The translations under genes and the position numbers were made by a program. DNA of 10,717 bases from Candidatus Omnitrophota bacterium. Its GTDB lineage: Bacteria; Omnitrophota; Gorgyraeia; Aquiviventales; Aquiviventaceae. The notes beneath the pieces are model-generated. The model did not search any database, had not been told where the DNA came from, and worked only from the letters and a program-made list of their open reading frames with translations. The stretch lies in the NCBI GenBank assembly GCA_016198915.1, contig JACQHS010000056.1, forward strand, positions 1 through 10,717, written 5' to 3'. The first letter of the stretch is position 1, and the number at the start of each line of letters is the position of its first letter. This document shows, in pieces, positions 5,349-10,717 of the stretch.

Positions 5349-5480
5349 GCTCTAACCTCCTTCCCTGGTTGGTCCCGGATGTCGCGCGCCCTCACGAACC
5401 TCCCGTGTTCCCCTCATGTGGGGACCCAGAAACGCTGGGTGTCGTTGGAGTCGCGGGCTTGCTCTCCCGGTTCCACGTCA

Positions 5481-5521
5481 AGCGTACCACCATCCCCACA
5501 CGGCTTCTATGATTTCCATCA
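5481..5521 (-). promoter_or_regulatory. Class II Crp/Fnr-type promoter of the short transcript
   Basis: On the minus strand TGAT-GGAA-ATCA (5521-5510) is followed by TAGAAG (5509-5504), a 17-bp spacer and TACGCT (5486-5481). The layout is the same as at the hemerythrin, Crp and pckA promoters. It begins 14 bp after the stop codon of the DASS gene, in a place where no obvious protein gene follows, which supports a short RNA product. Confidence 0.6.
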
Positions 5522-5535
5522 GCAAGGGGGCGCGG

Positions 5536-7023
5536 TTACCACGACAGCGCCAACGGCACCAGCCACGCACAGGCGGCCCAGATGACGAAGAAACCGATCA
5601 GGTCCAGCAGCAGGCCGGCGCGGATCATGTCGGTGATGCGCACGGCGCGCGAGCCGTACACGATTGCGTTGGGCGGTGTGGAAATCGGCAGCATGAAGCC
5701 CATGCTCGCGCCCAGGGTCGCGGCAACCGCCACGAACAGCCCGGGCGCTTCAACCGACTCCGCGACGGAGAGCATGACCGGCACCACCATATTGGCCGAG
5801 GCGGTGTTGGAGCAGGTCTCACTGATCACCGAGGCGATGGCGGCCGCAGCGCCGGTGATCGCCACAGGACTGTGCAAGCCGAGCGCCCCCAGCAGCCCGC
5901 GGCCGATGGCTTCCGCAAGTCCCGTATCGAACATCATCCGTCCCAAGGCGATGCCGCCCCCGAAGAGCAGCACTGTCCCCCAGTCAATTCGCACTGCCTG
6001 ATCCCAGCGCAGGGTCATCTCGCGCTTGGCCCAGTCGGTCGGCAACACAAATAACAGGCAGGCCGCCAGCAGCGCCACGATCCCTTCCGGCAGGCGTTCA
6101 CCCAGCAACCGAACCGTCGGATGCACGGCACCCAGCGCAAGCCCGAGGAGTCCCGGCACCACCCACAAGGCCACCGCAAGACCGAAGGCGATGAGGCTGT
6201 TCCGCTCGCCCGCCGTCATCGGCCCGAGTGCGCCACGCGCCTGGCGCATCCGCATCAGCTGTCCCGGCACCGCGCGCAGCTCCGGAGGGAACATCAGCAC
6301 GATCACCCCGTAGACGACCGCGAGGAGCGCGAGGGCCACGGGGACGCCGAAGAGCATCCACTGCACGAACCCGATCCGCACACCCAGCCCCTGCTCAATG
6401 AGGGCCAGTCCGATCAGGTTGGGCGGGGTGCCAACCGGCGTGGCAACACCGCCAACTGAGCCTGCGTAGGCGAGCATCAGCAGCAGCCCCGTGGTGTAGC
6501 GCAGGCGCGGAGCTTCCGCATCATCATCGTTGGCGTGGAGCAGTTCACCTGTCGTGCGCGCGATGGCCAGCGCCACCGGAAACAGCATCGCCACACAGGC
6601 GGTATTGCTGATCCACATGGACAGTAGGCAGGCCGTCAGCCCGAGCGCCCAGAGCGTGCGGTAGGTGCTCGCCCCGACCCACGGATGCGATAGCAGGCTG
6701 AAGGCGATCCGACGGTCGATGCCGTGCACCTGCATCGCCCGTGCCAGCATGAAGCTGCCGATGAACAGAAAGATGATCGGATCGCCGAACGCCGCCAGGA
6801 CGGATTTCGCGGAGGCGACGCCAAAGACGACCGCCAGCGCCGCTCCCAGCAAGGCGGTGACCGGAATGGGAATGGCCTCGGTCAGCCAGAAGATGACGAC
6901 GAGCGCGACAATCGACGCCAGCCGGTGCGCCACGGGCGAGAGGGAGGGTAACGGCAGGAAGAGCAGGCTCAGGGCCACGAGTGGGCCCAGCCCTAGCCCG
7001 GCTGTTCTACGCCAGCGGTCCAT
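5536..7023 (-). CDS. DASS (SLC13)-family anion/dicarboxylate symporter
   Basis: A 495-residue inner-membrane transporter of the divalent anion:sodium symporter family, which imports C4-dicarboxylates, citrate or related anions with Na+. Both family Ser-Asn-Thr signatures are present, at residues 139-141 (MWISNTACVAML) and 405-407 (ETCSNTASANM). Each is paired with a second hallmark loop: TPVGTPPNLIG at about 195-205 and PISTPPNAIVYG at 446-457. About eleven or more hydrophobic segments run through the protein, with a short acidic loop at 164-172. The length is normal. The start at 7023 is set by an in-frame TAA nine bases upstream; no good ribosome site is visible. It lies 43 nt after the CBS-domain gene and is probably the last protein gene of the pckA operon. 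That context favours succinate, fumarate or malate as substrate, feeding oxaloacetate to PckA, but substrate choice is inference. Confidence 0.92.
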   Translation of the reverse strand: MDRWRRTAGLGLGPLVALSLLFLPLPSLSPVAHRLASIVALVVIFWLTEAIPIPVTALLGAALAVVFGVASAKSVLAAFGDPIIFLFIGSFMLARAMQVHGIDRRIAFSLLSHPWVGASTYRTLWALGLTACLLSMWISNTACVAMLFPVALAIARTTGELLHANDDDAEAPRLRYTTGLLLMLAYAGSVGGVATPVGTPPNLIGLALIEQGLGVRIGFVQWMLFGVPVALALLAVVYGVIVLMFPPELRAVPGQLMRMRQARGALGPMTAGERNSLIAFGLAVALWVVPGLLGLALGAVHPTVRLLGERLPEGIVALLAACLLFVLPTDWAKREMTLRWDQAVRIDWGTVLLFGGGIALGRMMFDTGLAEAIGRGLLGALGLHSPVAITGAAAAIASVISETCSNTASANMVVPVMLSVAESVEAPGLFVAVAATLGASMGFMLPISTPPNAIVYGSRAVRITDMIRAGLLLDLIGFFVIWAACAWLVPLALSW

Positions 7024-7066
7024 GCGGTCCGCTTACGGCCACTTCTGGAGCACCAAACGTTGCCAC

Positions 7067-7537
7067 TTACGCTTTTCGCGGCAACTGAGCCGCAGCGATG
7101 GCTTCGATGATCTCGGTCATCTGGCGCTCGGCGACGTGCGGCCCGGAGTACGCCCACTGCTTGCGGGCCGCCAGCGCGATGTCCTTCAGCGACAAGATGC
7201 CGACCAACCGCCCATCCGCAATGACCGGCAACCGATGGACCGCCGCGCCCTCCATGACTTTAGCGGCTTCCTCCAACTCTGTCTCCGGGGTCGTGGTCTT
7301 CGGGTTGCTTGTCATGCAGGAGGCGACCGTCACTTGGCTGGCTGGCAAGTCCATCTGCCCCAACCGAAGTGCAATATCCCGGTCTGTCACAACCCCTACC
7401 ACCCGCTTGATCGCCTGCGTATCGACCACTGGAAGAAACCCGCAGGCGCGCCGCCCCATGAGCTCAAGCGCTGTCGCGCAGGAATCCGTCGGCACACAGG
7501 CGGCAGGATTGCTGGTCATCAGCTCTCGAATCTGCAT
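7067..7537 (-). CDS. Two-CBS-domain protein
   Basis: A 156-residue stand-alone CBS pair. CBS1 spans about residues 1-62 (MQIRELMTSNPAACV, VVGVVTDRDIALRLG) and CBS2 about 70-125 (VASCMTSNPKTTTPE, HRLPVIADGRLVGILSLKDIALA). A short C-terminal helix follows. CBS pairs bind adenine nucleotides such as AMP, ATP or NADH and act as energy sensors or regulators of partner proteins. The start at 7537 has a clear GGAGG 6-8 nt upstream; the longer open frame is not needed. Placed between PckA and a dicarboxylate transporter, it may sense energy charge for gluconeogenic flux, which is inference. The TDRDIA motif marks the nucleotide ribose/phosphate contact region. Confidence 0.9.
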   Translation of the reverse strand: MQIRELMTSNPAACVPTDSCATALELMGRRACGFLPVVDTQAIKRVVGVVTDRDIALRLGQMDLPASQVTVASCMTSNPKTTTPETELEEAAKVMEGAAVHRLPVIADGRLVGILSLKDIALAARKQWAYSGPHVAERQMTEIIEAIAAAQLPRKA

Positions 7538-7554
7538 CGTCGCCTCCTGGTGGA

Positions 7555-7770
7555 CTACCCGCCGCGTTTGCGCGGAGCACCCGATCGGTCGCGCCGCGTC
7601 TTGCCCTTCGGCAGCCGAAGGGCCAGTGTGCGCATCCGACGCTGCCACAGCGTCCCCTCTTGGCGAGATCCCACGCGCCTCGCCCGTGACGGCGATGCCA
7701 CGGGAATGACGGCCTTGCGAACCCGCACTTTCTTACTCACCGTCGGTTGCTCGGTCTTCAGCCAACCCAT
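7555..7770 (-). CDS. Small highly basic hypothetical protein (71 aa)
   Basis: I do not recognise this ORF. Its ATG overlaps the pckA stop codon by one base (TGATG) with GGAAG upstream, and it ends 17 nt before the CBS-domain gene, so it fills the gap as an operon gene would. An alternative GTG start lies 12 nt upstream. The product has about 22 Lys or Arg and only three acidic residues, with a basic tail (LPKGKTRRDRSG, PRKRGG), which would suit nucleic-acid or ribosome binding. There is no membrane segment. The sequence also encodes a strong hairpin (7603-7623). It may be a real small protein, or simply a GC-rich untranslated spacer with a chance open frame. Confidence 0.4.
   Translation of the reverse strand: MGWLKTEQPTVSKKVRVRKAVIPVASPSRARRVGSRQEGTLWQRRMRTLALRLPKGKTRRDRSGAPRKRGG
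7603..7623. repeat. Perfect 9-bp inverted repeat in the pckA-CBS spacer
   Basis: GCCCTTCGG and CCGAAGGGC form a perfect 9-bp stem around a 3-nt loop. No T-run follows on either strand, so it is not a standard terminator. Lying between pckA and the CBS gene, it could be an mRNA-stabilising or processing hairpin that adjusts the relative expression of pckA and the downstream genes. Confidence 0.55.
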
Positions 7771-9419
7771 CAGTTCTTCCACAGCGTTGGGCCAGCCGCG
7801 GCAACACCGGCCGGCTCACAGTCGGCAAACGGCACAAAGTTCTCGCGAAACTTCGTCGCCAGCTCTTGCGCCTTCGTGTCGTAGGCCTTGGCATCCTTCC
7901 AGGTGCTGCGAGGATCCAGCAGCTCGTCCGGAACGCCCGGGCAGCGCATGACGGCTTCGAAACCAAAGGTCGGATCGGTCTTGGTGGGTGTGTCGCGCAG
8001 CGCGCCCGACAACGCCGCCTCCACCATCGCCCGGGTGTAGCCGATCGCAATACGGCTGCCGACGCCATACGGCCCGCCGGTCCAGCCGGTATTAACGAGC
8101 CAACAGGTCACCTGGTGCCGCTCGATTTTTTCACCGAGGAGTTTGGCATAGACGCACGGATGCAGGGCCATAAACGGCGCGCCGAAGCAGGCGCTGAAGG
8201 TCACCTTGGGCTCGGTAATCCCCTTCTCGGTCCCTGCCACTTTGGCGGTATAGCCGGAGATGAAATGGTACATGGCCTGCTCAGAGGTGAGCTTGGCGAT
8301 CGGCGGCATGACGCCGAAGGCGTCGCAGGTCAGCATGATCACGTTGGCGGGATGCCCGGCCATCCGCGTCGGGCTGGCGTTGGGGATGAACTCAATCGGG
8401 TATGCCCCACGCGTGTTCTCTGTCAGTGAGTCATCATCCAAATCCAGCGTGCGCGTCACTGGATCCATGGCGACGTTTTCCAGCACCGTGCCGAACCGAC
8501 GCGTCGTCGCGTAAATTTCCGGCTCGGCCTCGGGGGAGAGACGGATCATCTTCGCGTAGCAGCCGTTCTCAAAGTTAAAGAGGCCTCGGTCGCTCCAGCC
8601 GTGCTCGTCATCGCCGATGAGCGTCCGACGGGAATCCGCGGACAGCGATGTCTTGCCGGTGCCGGAGAGGCCGAAAAAGATCGCCGCGTCACCCTTCGGG
8701 CCGACGTTCGCTGCGCAGTGCATGGACAGAACGTGCTCCTGCGGCAGGAGGTAGTTCATGATGGTGAAGACCGACTTCTTGATTTCGCCGGCGTAGCTCG
8801 TGCCGCCGATCAGCACGAGTTTCTTGCCAAAATTGACGATGATGAACGTGGGAGAATTGGTGCCATCGCGCTCCGGGTCAGCCTGAAAGTTCGGGGCATG
8901 GAGCACGGTGAACTCCGGCACGAACTCTTCGCCGCCACCAGGAAGAAACATGGTGCGGGCAAAGAGGCTGTGCCACGCGGTCTCGGTGATCACGCGGACG
9001 GACCGCCGGTAAGCCGGATCCGCCCCCGCGAAACAATCTTGGATGAACAGGTCCTTGCCTTGCAGGTATGCGAGGATGCGCTGGTGCAGTGCGTCGAACT
9101 TTCGCGCCTCAAACGGCCGGTTCACCTTGCCCCACCAGATGCGCTCGGCGCTGGAGGGTTCTTTCACGATGAACTTATCGTTGGGTGAGCGGCCGGTGTG
9201 CTGGCCGGTGCGCACGACGAGTGCTCCGCCTTGCGCCAGTTGCCCTTCCCGACGCCGCAGCGCTTCTTCGTACAATGCCGGAGCCCGAAGGTTCCACCAC
9301 ACCTGACCAGGATGGCGAATGCCGTGGCGCGCCAGGCCTTCCTGTGCGGCAGAGGTCTTTGTAGAGATTGCTGCGGGGCGTCGTGTCGCTCGGGGGATGG
9401 CGTTCGTTCGAGGTGTCAT
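7770..9419 (-). CDS. pckA: Phosphoenolpyruvate carboxykinase (ATP)
   Basis: A 549-residue cytosolic enzyme that interconverts oxaloacetate + ATP and PEP + CO2 + ADP, the gateway from C4 acids to gluconeogenesis. Key motifs: RTGQHTGRSPNDKF (70-83, substrate-binding Arg), GGTSYAGEIKKS (205-216, with metal/substrate Lys), the P-loop GLSGTGKTS (250-258), the metal-binding GDDEHGW (269-275), ENTRGAYPI (334-342), and the adenine-side NTGWTGGPYGVGSRI (443-457). All expected residues are present and the length matches the family, apart from an N-terminal extension of about 25 residues rich in Thr, Arg and Ala. The start at 9419 is set by GGAGGG upstream; a longer frame reaching 9440 runs through that site. 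The class II Crp/Fnr-type promoter at 9443-9483 gives a leader of about 17 nt. The next genes (small ORF, CBS, DASS transporter) follow in the same direction. Confidence 0.97.
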   Translation of the reverse strand: MTPRTNAIPRATRRPAAISTKTSAAQEGLARHGIRHPGQVWWNLRAPALYEEALRRREGQLAQGGALVVRTGQHTGRSPNDKFIVKEPSSAERIWWGKVNRPFEARKFDALHQRILAYLQGKDLFIQDCFAGADPAYRRSVRVITETAWHSLFARTMFLPGGGEEFVPEFTVLHAPNFQADPERDGTNSPTFIIVNFGKKLVLIGGTSYAGEIKKSVFTIMNYLLPQEHVLSMHCAANVGPKGDAAIFFGLSGTGKTSLSADSRRTLIGDDEHGWSDRGLFNFENGCYAKMIRLSPEAEPEIYATTRRFGTVLENVAMDPVTRTLDLDDDSLTENTRGAYPIEFIPNASPTRMAGHPANVIMLTCDAFGVMPPIAKLTSEQAMYHFISGYTAKVAGTEKGITEPKVTFSACFGAPFMALHPCVYAKLLGEKIERHQVTCWLVNTGWTGGPYGVGSRIAIGYTRAMVEAALSGALRDTPTKTDPTFGFEAVMRCPGVPDELLDPRSTWKDAKAYDTKAQELATKFRENFVPFADCEPAGVAAAGPTLWKN

Positions 9420-9442
9420 CGCGCCCTCCTGTCGTTGCAACT

Positions 9443-9483
9443 AGCATAGTACGAAGGGCGCAGGGAATCTATGATCTTCGTCA
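9443..9483 (-). promoter_or_regulatory. Class II Crp/Fnr-type promoter of pckA
   Basis: On the minus strand TGAC-GAAG-ATCA (9483-9472) is followed by TAGATT (9471-9466), a 17-bp spacer and TATGCT (9448-9443), the best -10 of the four related promoters. The TGA of the dyad is also the stop codon of the upstream cysteine-synthase gene. The predicted start is about 9436. The layout implies activation of pckA by a Crp/Fnr protein. Confidence 0.65.
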
Positions 9484-10431
9484 CATTTCGGCGGCGTACC
9501 GGGCGCCGGAGTCGGGGAAGATCATGACGACGACGGCTGGCTGATGGGCCGCGGCAAGCGCTCGGGCCACGCGCAGGCCGGCGGCCAGCGCGGCACCAGA
9601 CGAGGCGCCGACGAGCAGCCCTTCTTGCTGAATGAGCCGCTCAGCCGCCGCGTCGGCCTCTTCGGTGGGGAGAAACTGCGTGTCATCGGGGAGTGCTGGG
9701 TCATAGATTCCCGGCACGATGGCCGAGGCGAGATGCTTGAGGCCTTCGAGGCCATGGAGCGCCGCATCCGGCTGCACCGCGATCGCCCGCAGCATCGGAT
9801 TGAGCTCTTTGAGCCGCCGGGTGGTGCCGATAAATGTGCCGGTGGTTCCTAGTCCCGCGACAAAGTGGGTGACCGTTCCTTTCGTCTGCTGCCAAATCTC
9901 CTCGGCCGTCGTGCGGTAATGCGCTTGCCAGTTAGCGGGATTGTTGTACTGATCGAGATAGACGAACTTGGCGGGGTGTTCGGCGGCAAGCCGCCGCGCT
10001 TCGCGAATCGCGCCGTCGGAACCTTTCAGCGGATCTGTCGGGACGATTTCAGCACCATACGTTTTCAGCAACGCGAGCACCTGGGGATTGGCGTTCTTTG
10101 GCACGCACAAGGTCGCGCGATAGCCTTTGGCCGCCGCGATCATCGCATAGGCCACCGCGGTATTCCCTGAGGAGGCATCAAGGAGCGAAGCGCCGTTGCT
10201 CAGCCGTCCTGATGCCTCGGCGTCCGCAACGATGGAGGCCGCGGCGCGATCCTTCACCGAGCCGCCCGGGTTGAACCACTCGGCTTTCGCCAACAGGTGT
10301 ACGCCGGGGAAGTCTCTCTCGATGCGGGAGAGCGTCAGCAGCGGGGTGTTGCCGATCAGCTCAAGCAACCCTCGCCCGAGCTTCGCGGGCTTGCGGGATG
10401 CCCTAACGCTGGTTCTCAACGCCTGGTCCAC
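9481..10431 (-). CDS. Cysteine synthase-family PLP-dependent enzyme (CysK/CysM type)
   Basis: A 316-residue fold-type II PLP enzyme. It opens with the family entry motif LLELIGNTPLL (22-32), then the PLP lysine in NPGGSVKDR (Lys60), the substrate loop SSGNTAVAYA (88-97), the phosphate-binding GLGTTGT (193-199) and the PLP-ring Ser in GASSGAAL (275-282). These enzymes make L-cysteine from O-acetylserine or O-phosphoserine and a sulfur donor. The length is normal for CysM/CysK, and there is no C-terminal CBS domain as in cystathionine beta-synthase. The GTG at 10431 overlaps the upstream Fe-S assembly gene by 29 nt; a TTG at 10419 with AAGGTGG upstream is an alternative start. Co-transcription with a MIP18-type Fe-S factor suggests that the cysteine, or its sulfur, supplies Fe-S cluster building. 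Which amino-acid substrate it uses cannot be told. Confidence 0.92.
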   Translation of the reverse strand: MDQALRTSVRASRKPAKLGRGLLELIGNTPLLTLSRIERDFPGVHLLAKAEWFNPGGSVKDRAAASIVADAEASGRLSNGASLLDASSGNTAVAYAMIAAAKGYRATLCVPKNANPQVLALLKTYGAEIVPTDPLKGSDGAIREARRLAAEHPAKFVYLDQYNNPANWQAHYRTTAEEIWQQTKGTVTHFVAGLGTTGTFIGTTRRLKELNPMLRAIAVQPDAALHGLEGLKHLASAIVPGIYDPALPDDTQFLPTEEADAAAERLIQQEGLLVGASSGAALAAGLRVARALAAAHQPAVVVMIFPDSGARYAAEM

Positions 10432-10717
10432 CTTCCGACTCCTCTTCTGTCCAGTCCAACCCGAGTGCGATCTTGCAGTCCTCTGAGGCCATCGTCCGGG
10501 GATCCCAGGGCGGAGTGAAGACGATGTTGACCACCGAATTCTTGACCCCGGGTAGCGTCTGGATGGTGCGCTGGACCGAGGCCTTGAGCTGCGGCCCGTA
10601 CGGGCAGAACGGAGAGGTGAACGTCATCGTCATCTTGAAATCATCCCCTTCCGGTTGGGGGTTGATATCGTCCCCGTAGATCAGCCCGTGATCGAGGATG
10701 CCCAAGTGGAGCTCAGG
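10403..10717 (-). CDS. MIP18/DUF59 (PaaD/SufT-like) metal-sulfur cluster assembly protein, 5' end outside window
   Basis: About 104 residues are visible and the frame remains open at the right edge: the first readable residues PELHLGILDHGLIYGDD match the family opening (DPE-x-x-x-x-IVDLGLIY). The true start is therefore outside, and the internal TTG at 10705 is not a likely start. The motif TSPFCPYGPQL contains the conserved family cysteine, and LPGVKNSVVNIVFTPPWDPRTMAS fits the second half. A short acidic tail (WTEEESEGG) ends the protein. MIP18-family proteins help deliver or mature Fe-S clusters. The gene overlaps the cysteine synthase start, implying coupled translation of the sulfur-donor enzyme and the assembly factor. 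Confidence 0.87.
   Translation of the reverse strand, partial: PELHLGILDHGLIYGDDINPQPEGDDFKMTMTFTSPFCPYGPQLKASVQRTIQTLPGVKNSVVNIVFTPPWDPRTMASEDCKIALGLDWTEEESEGGPGVENQR

Larger units (their letters stand above)
5255..5474 (-). ncRNA. Putative short structured transcript (about 220 nt): small RNA or attenuator leader
   Basis: This interval is bounded by a class II Crp/Fnr-type promoter (predicted start about 5474) and an intrinsic terminator (end about 5255). It fills the gap between the DASS and VIT genes. Inside are small hairpins, such as CCCAG/CTGGG (5425-5439) and CCCC/GGGG (5410-5423), and a 21-codon ORF (5352-5417) without a clear ribosome site. The stop of that ORF lies inside the very strong AAGGAGGTT ribosome site of a second, 13-codon ORF (5307-5348). 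I recognise no known riboswitch or sRNA family. It could be a regulatory RNA, a mini-mRNA for tiny peptides, or a leader controlling read-through into VIT. The promoter, ribosome site and terminator are seen; the function is inferred. Confidence 0.45.

Noticed and set aside
7603..7623. Hairpin considered as a terminator between pckA and the CBS gene
   Set aside because: The stem is perfect but no T-run follows on either strand, so intrinsic termination is not supported.
6665..7951. Plus-strand 428-codon open frame
   Set aside because: It runs antisense across the DASS, CBS and small-ORF regions and into pckA. The minus-strand products have clear family motifs, while this translation is low in structure and rich in Arg and Pro, as expected of a shadow.

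Overview
The window is a compact, high-GC bacterial segment in which every supported gene lies on the minus strand, so transcription runs from the right edge to the left. An outer-membrane porin with a signal peptide points to a Gram-negative (diderm) bacterium. The mix of a phosphate-selective-type porin, hemerythrins, a VIT-type metal transporter, ATP-dependent PEP carboxykinase and Crp/Fnr regulators would suit a Nitrospirota- or Methylomirabilota-like lineage. That guess rests on gene content alone and is weak. I see no tRNA, rRNA, CRISPR array, insertion sequence or other mobile element.

Reading in the direction of transcription: (i) a right-edge-truncated MIP18/DUF59 Fe-S assembly protein overlaps a cysteine-synthase-family PLP enzyme; (ii) a carbon-metabolism block holds PEP carboxykinase (pckA), a small basic ORF, a two-CBS-domain protein and a DASS/SLC13 dicarboxylate-type transporter; (iii) a 356-bp gap (5180-5535) holds a promoter, two tiny ORFs, an intrinsic terminator, a second hairpin and the promoter of the next operon; (iv) a VIT/CCC1 transporter is followed 8 nt later by a Cys-rich Crp/Fnr regulator; (v) a second Crp/Fnr regulator overlaps a PilZ-domain gene; (vi) two tandem hemerythrin paralogues carry a C-terminal Cys-bearing module and are followed by a small Cys-containing protein and a terminator; (vii) a porin gene runs off the left edge.

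The most interesting signal is a recurring promoter architecture seen four times: upstream of the first hemerythrin gene, the Crp-PilZ pair, pckA, and the short transcript in the 5180-5535 gap. Each copy has a Crp/Fnr-like dyad TGAY-N4-RTCA followed directly by TAGA at the -35 position. A 17 or 18 bp spacer and a degenerate -10 (TAAGCT, TACAGT, TACGCT, TATGCT) come next. The dyad is therefore centred near -41.5, the classical class II activator position. This suggests a local regulon, run by one of the two encoded Crp/Fnr proteins, that ties together iron/NO/O2-type functions (hemerythrins), c-di-GMP signalling (PilZ), C4-dicarboxylate-to-PEP metabolism (PckA plus DASS) and a putative attenuator or small RNA ahead of the metal transporter. 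The motif and spacing are read directly from the sequence; the choice of regulator, the signal and the regulon interpretation are inference.
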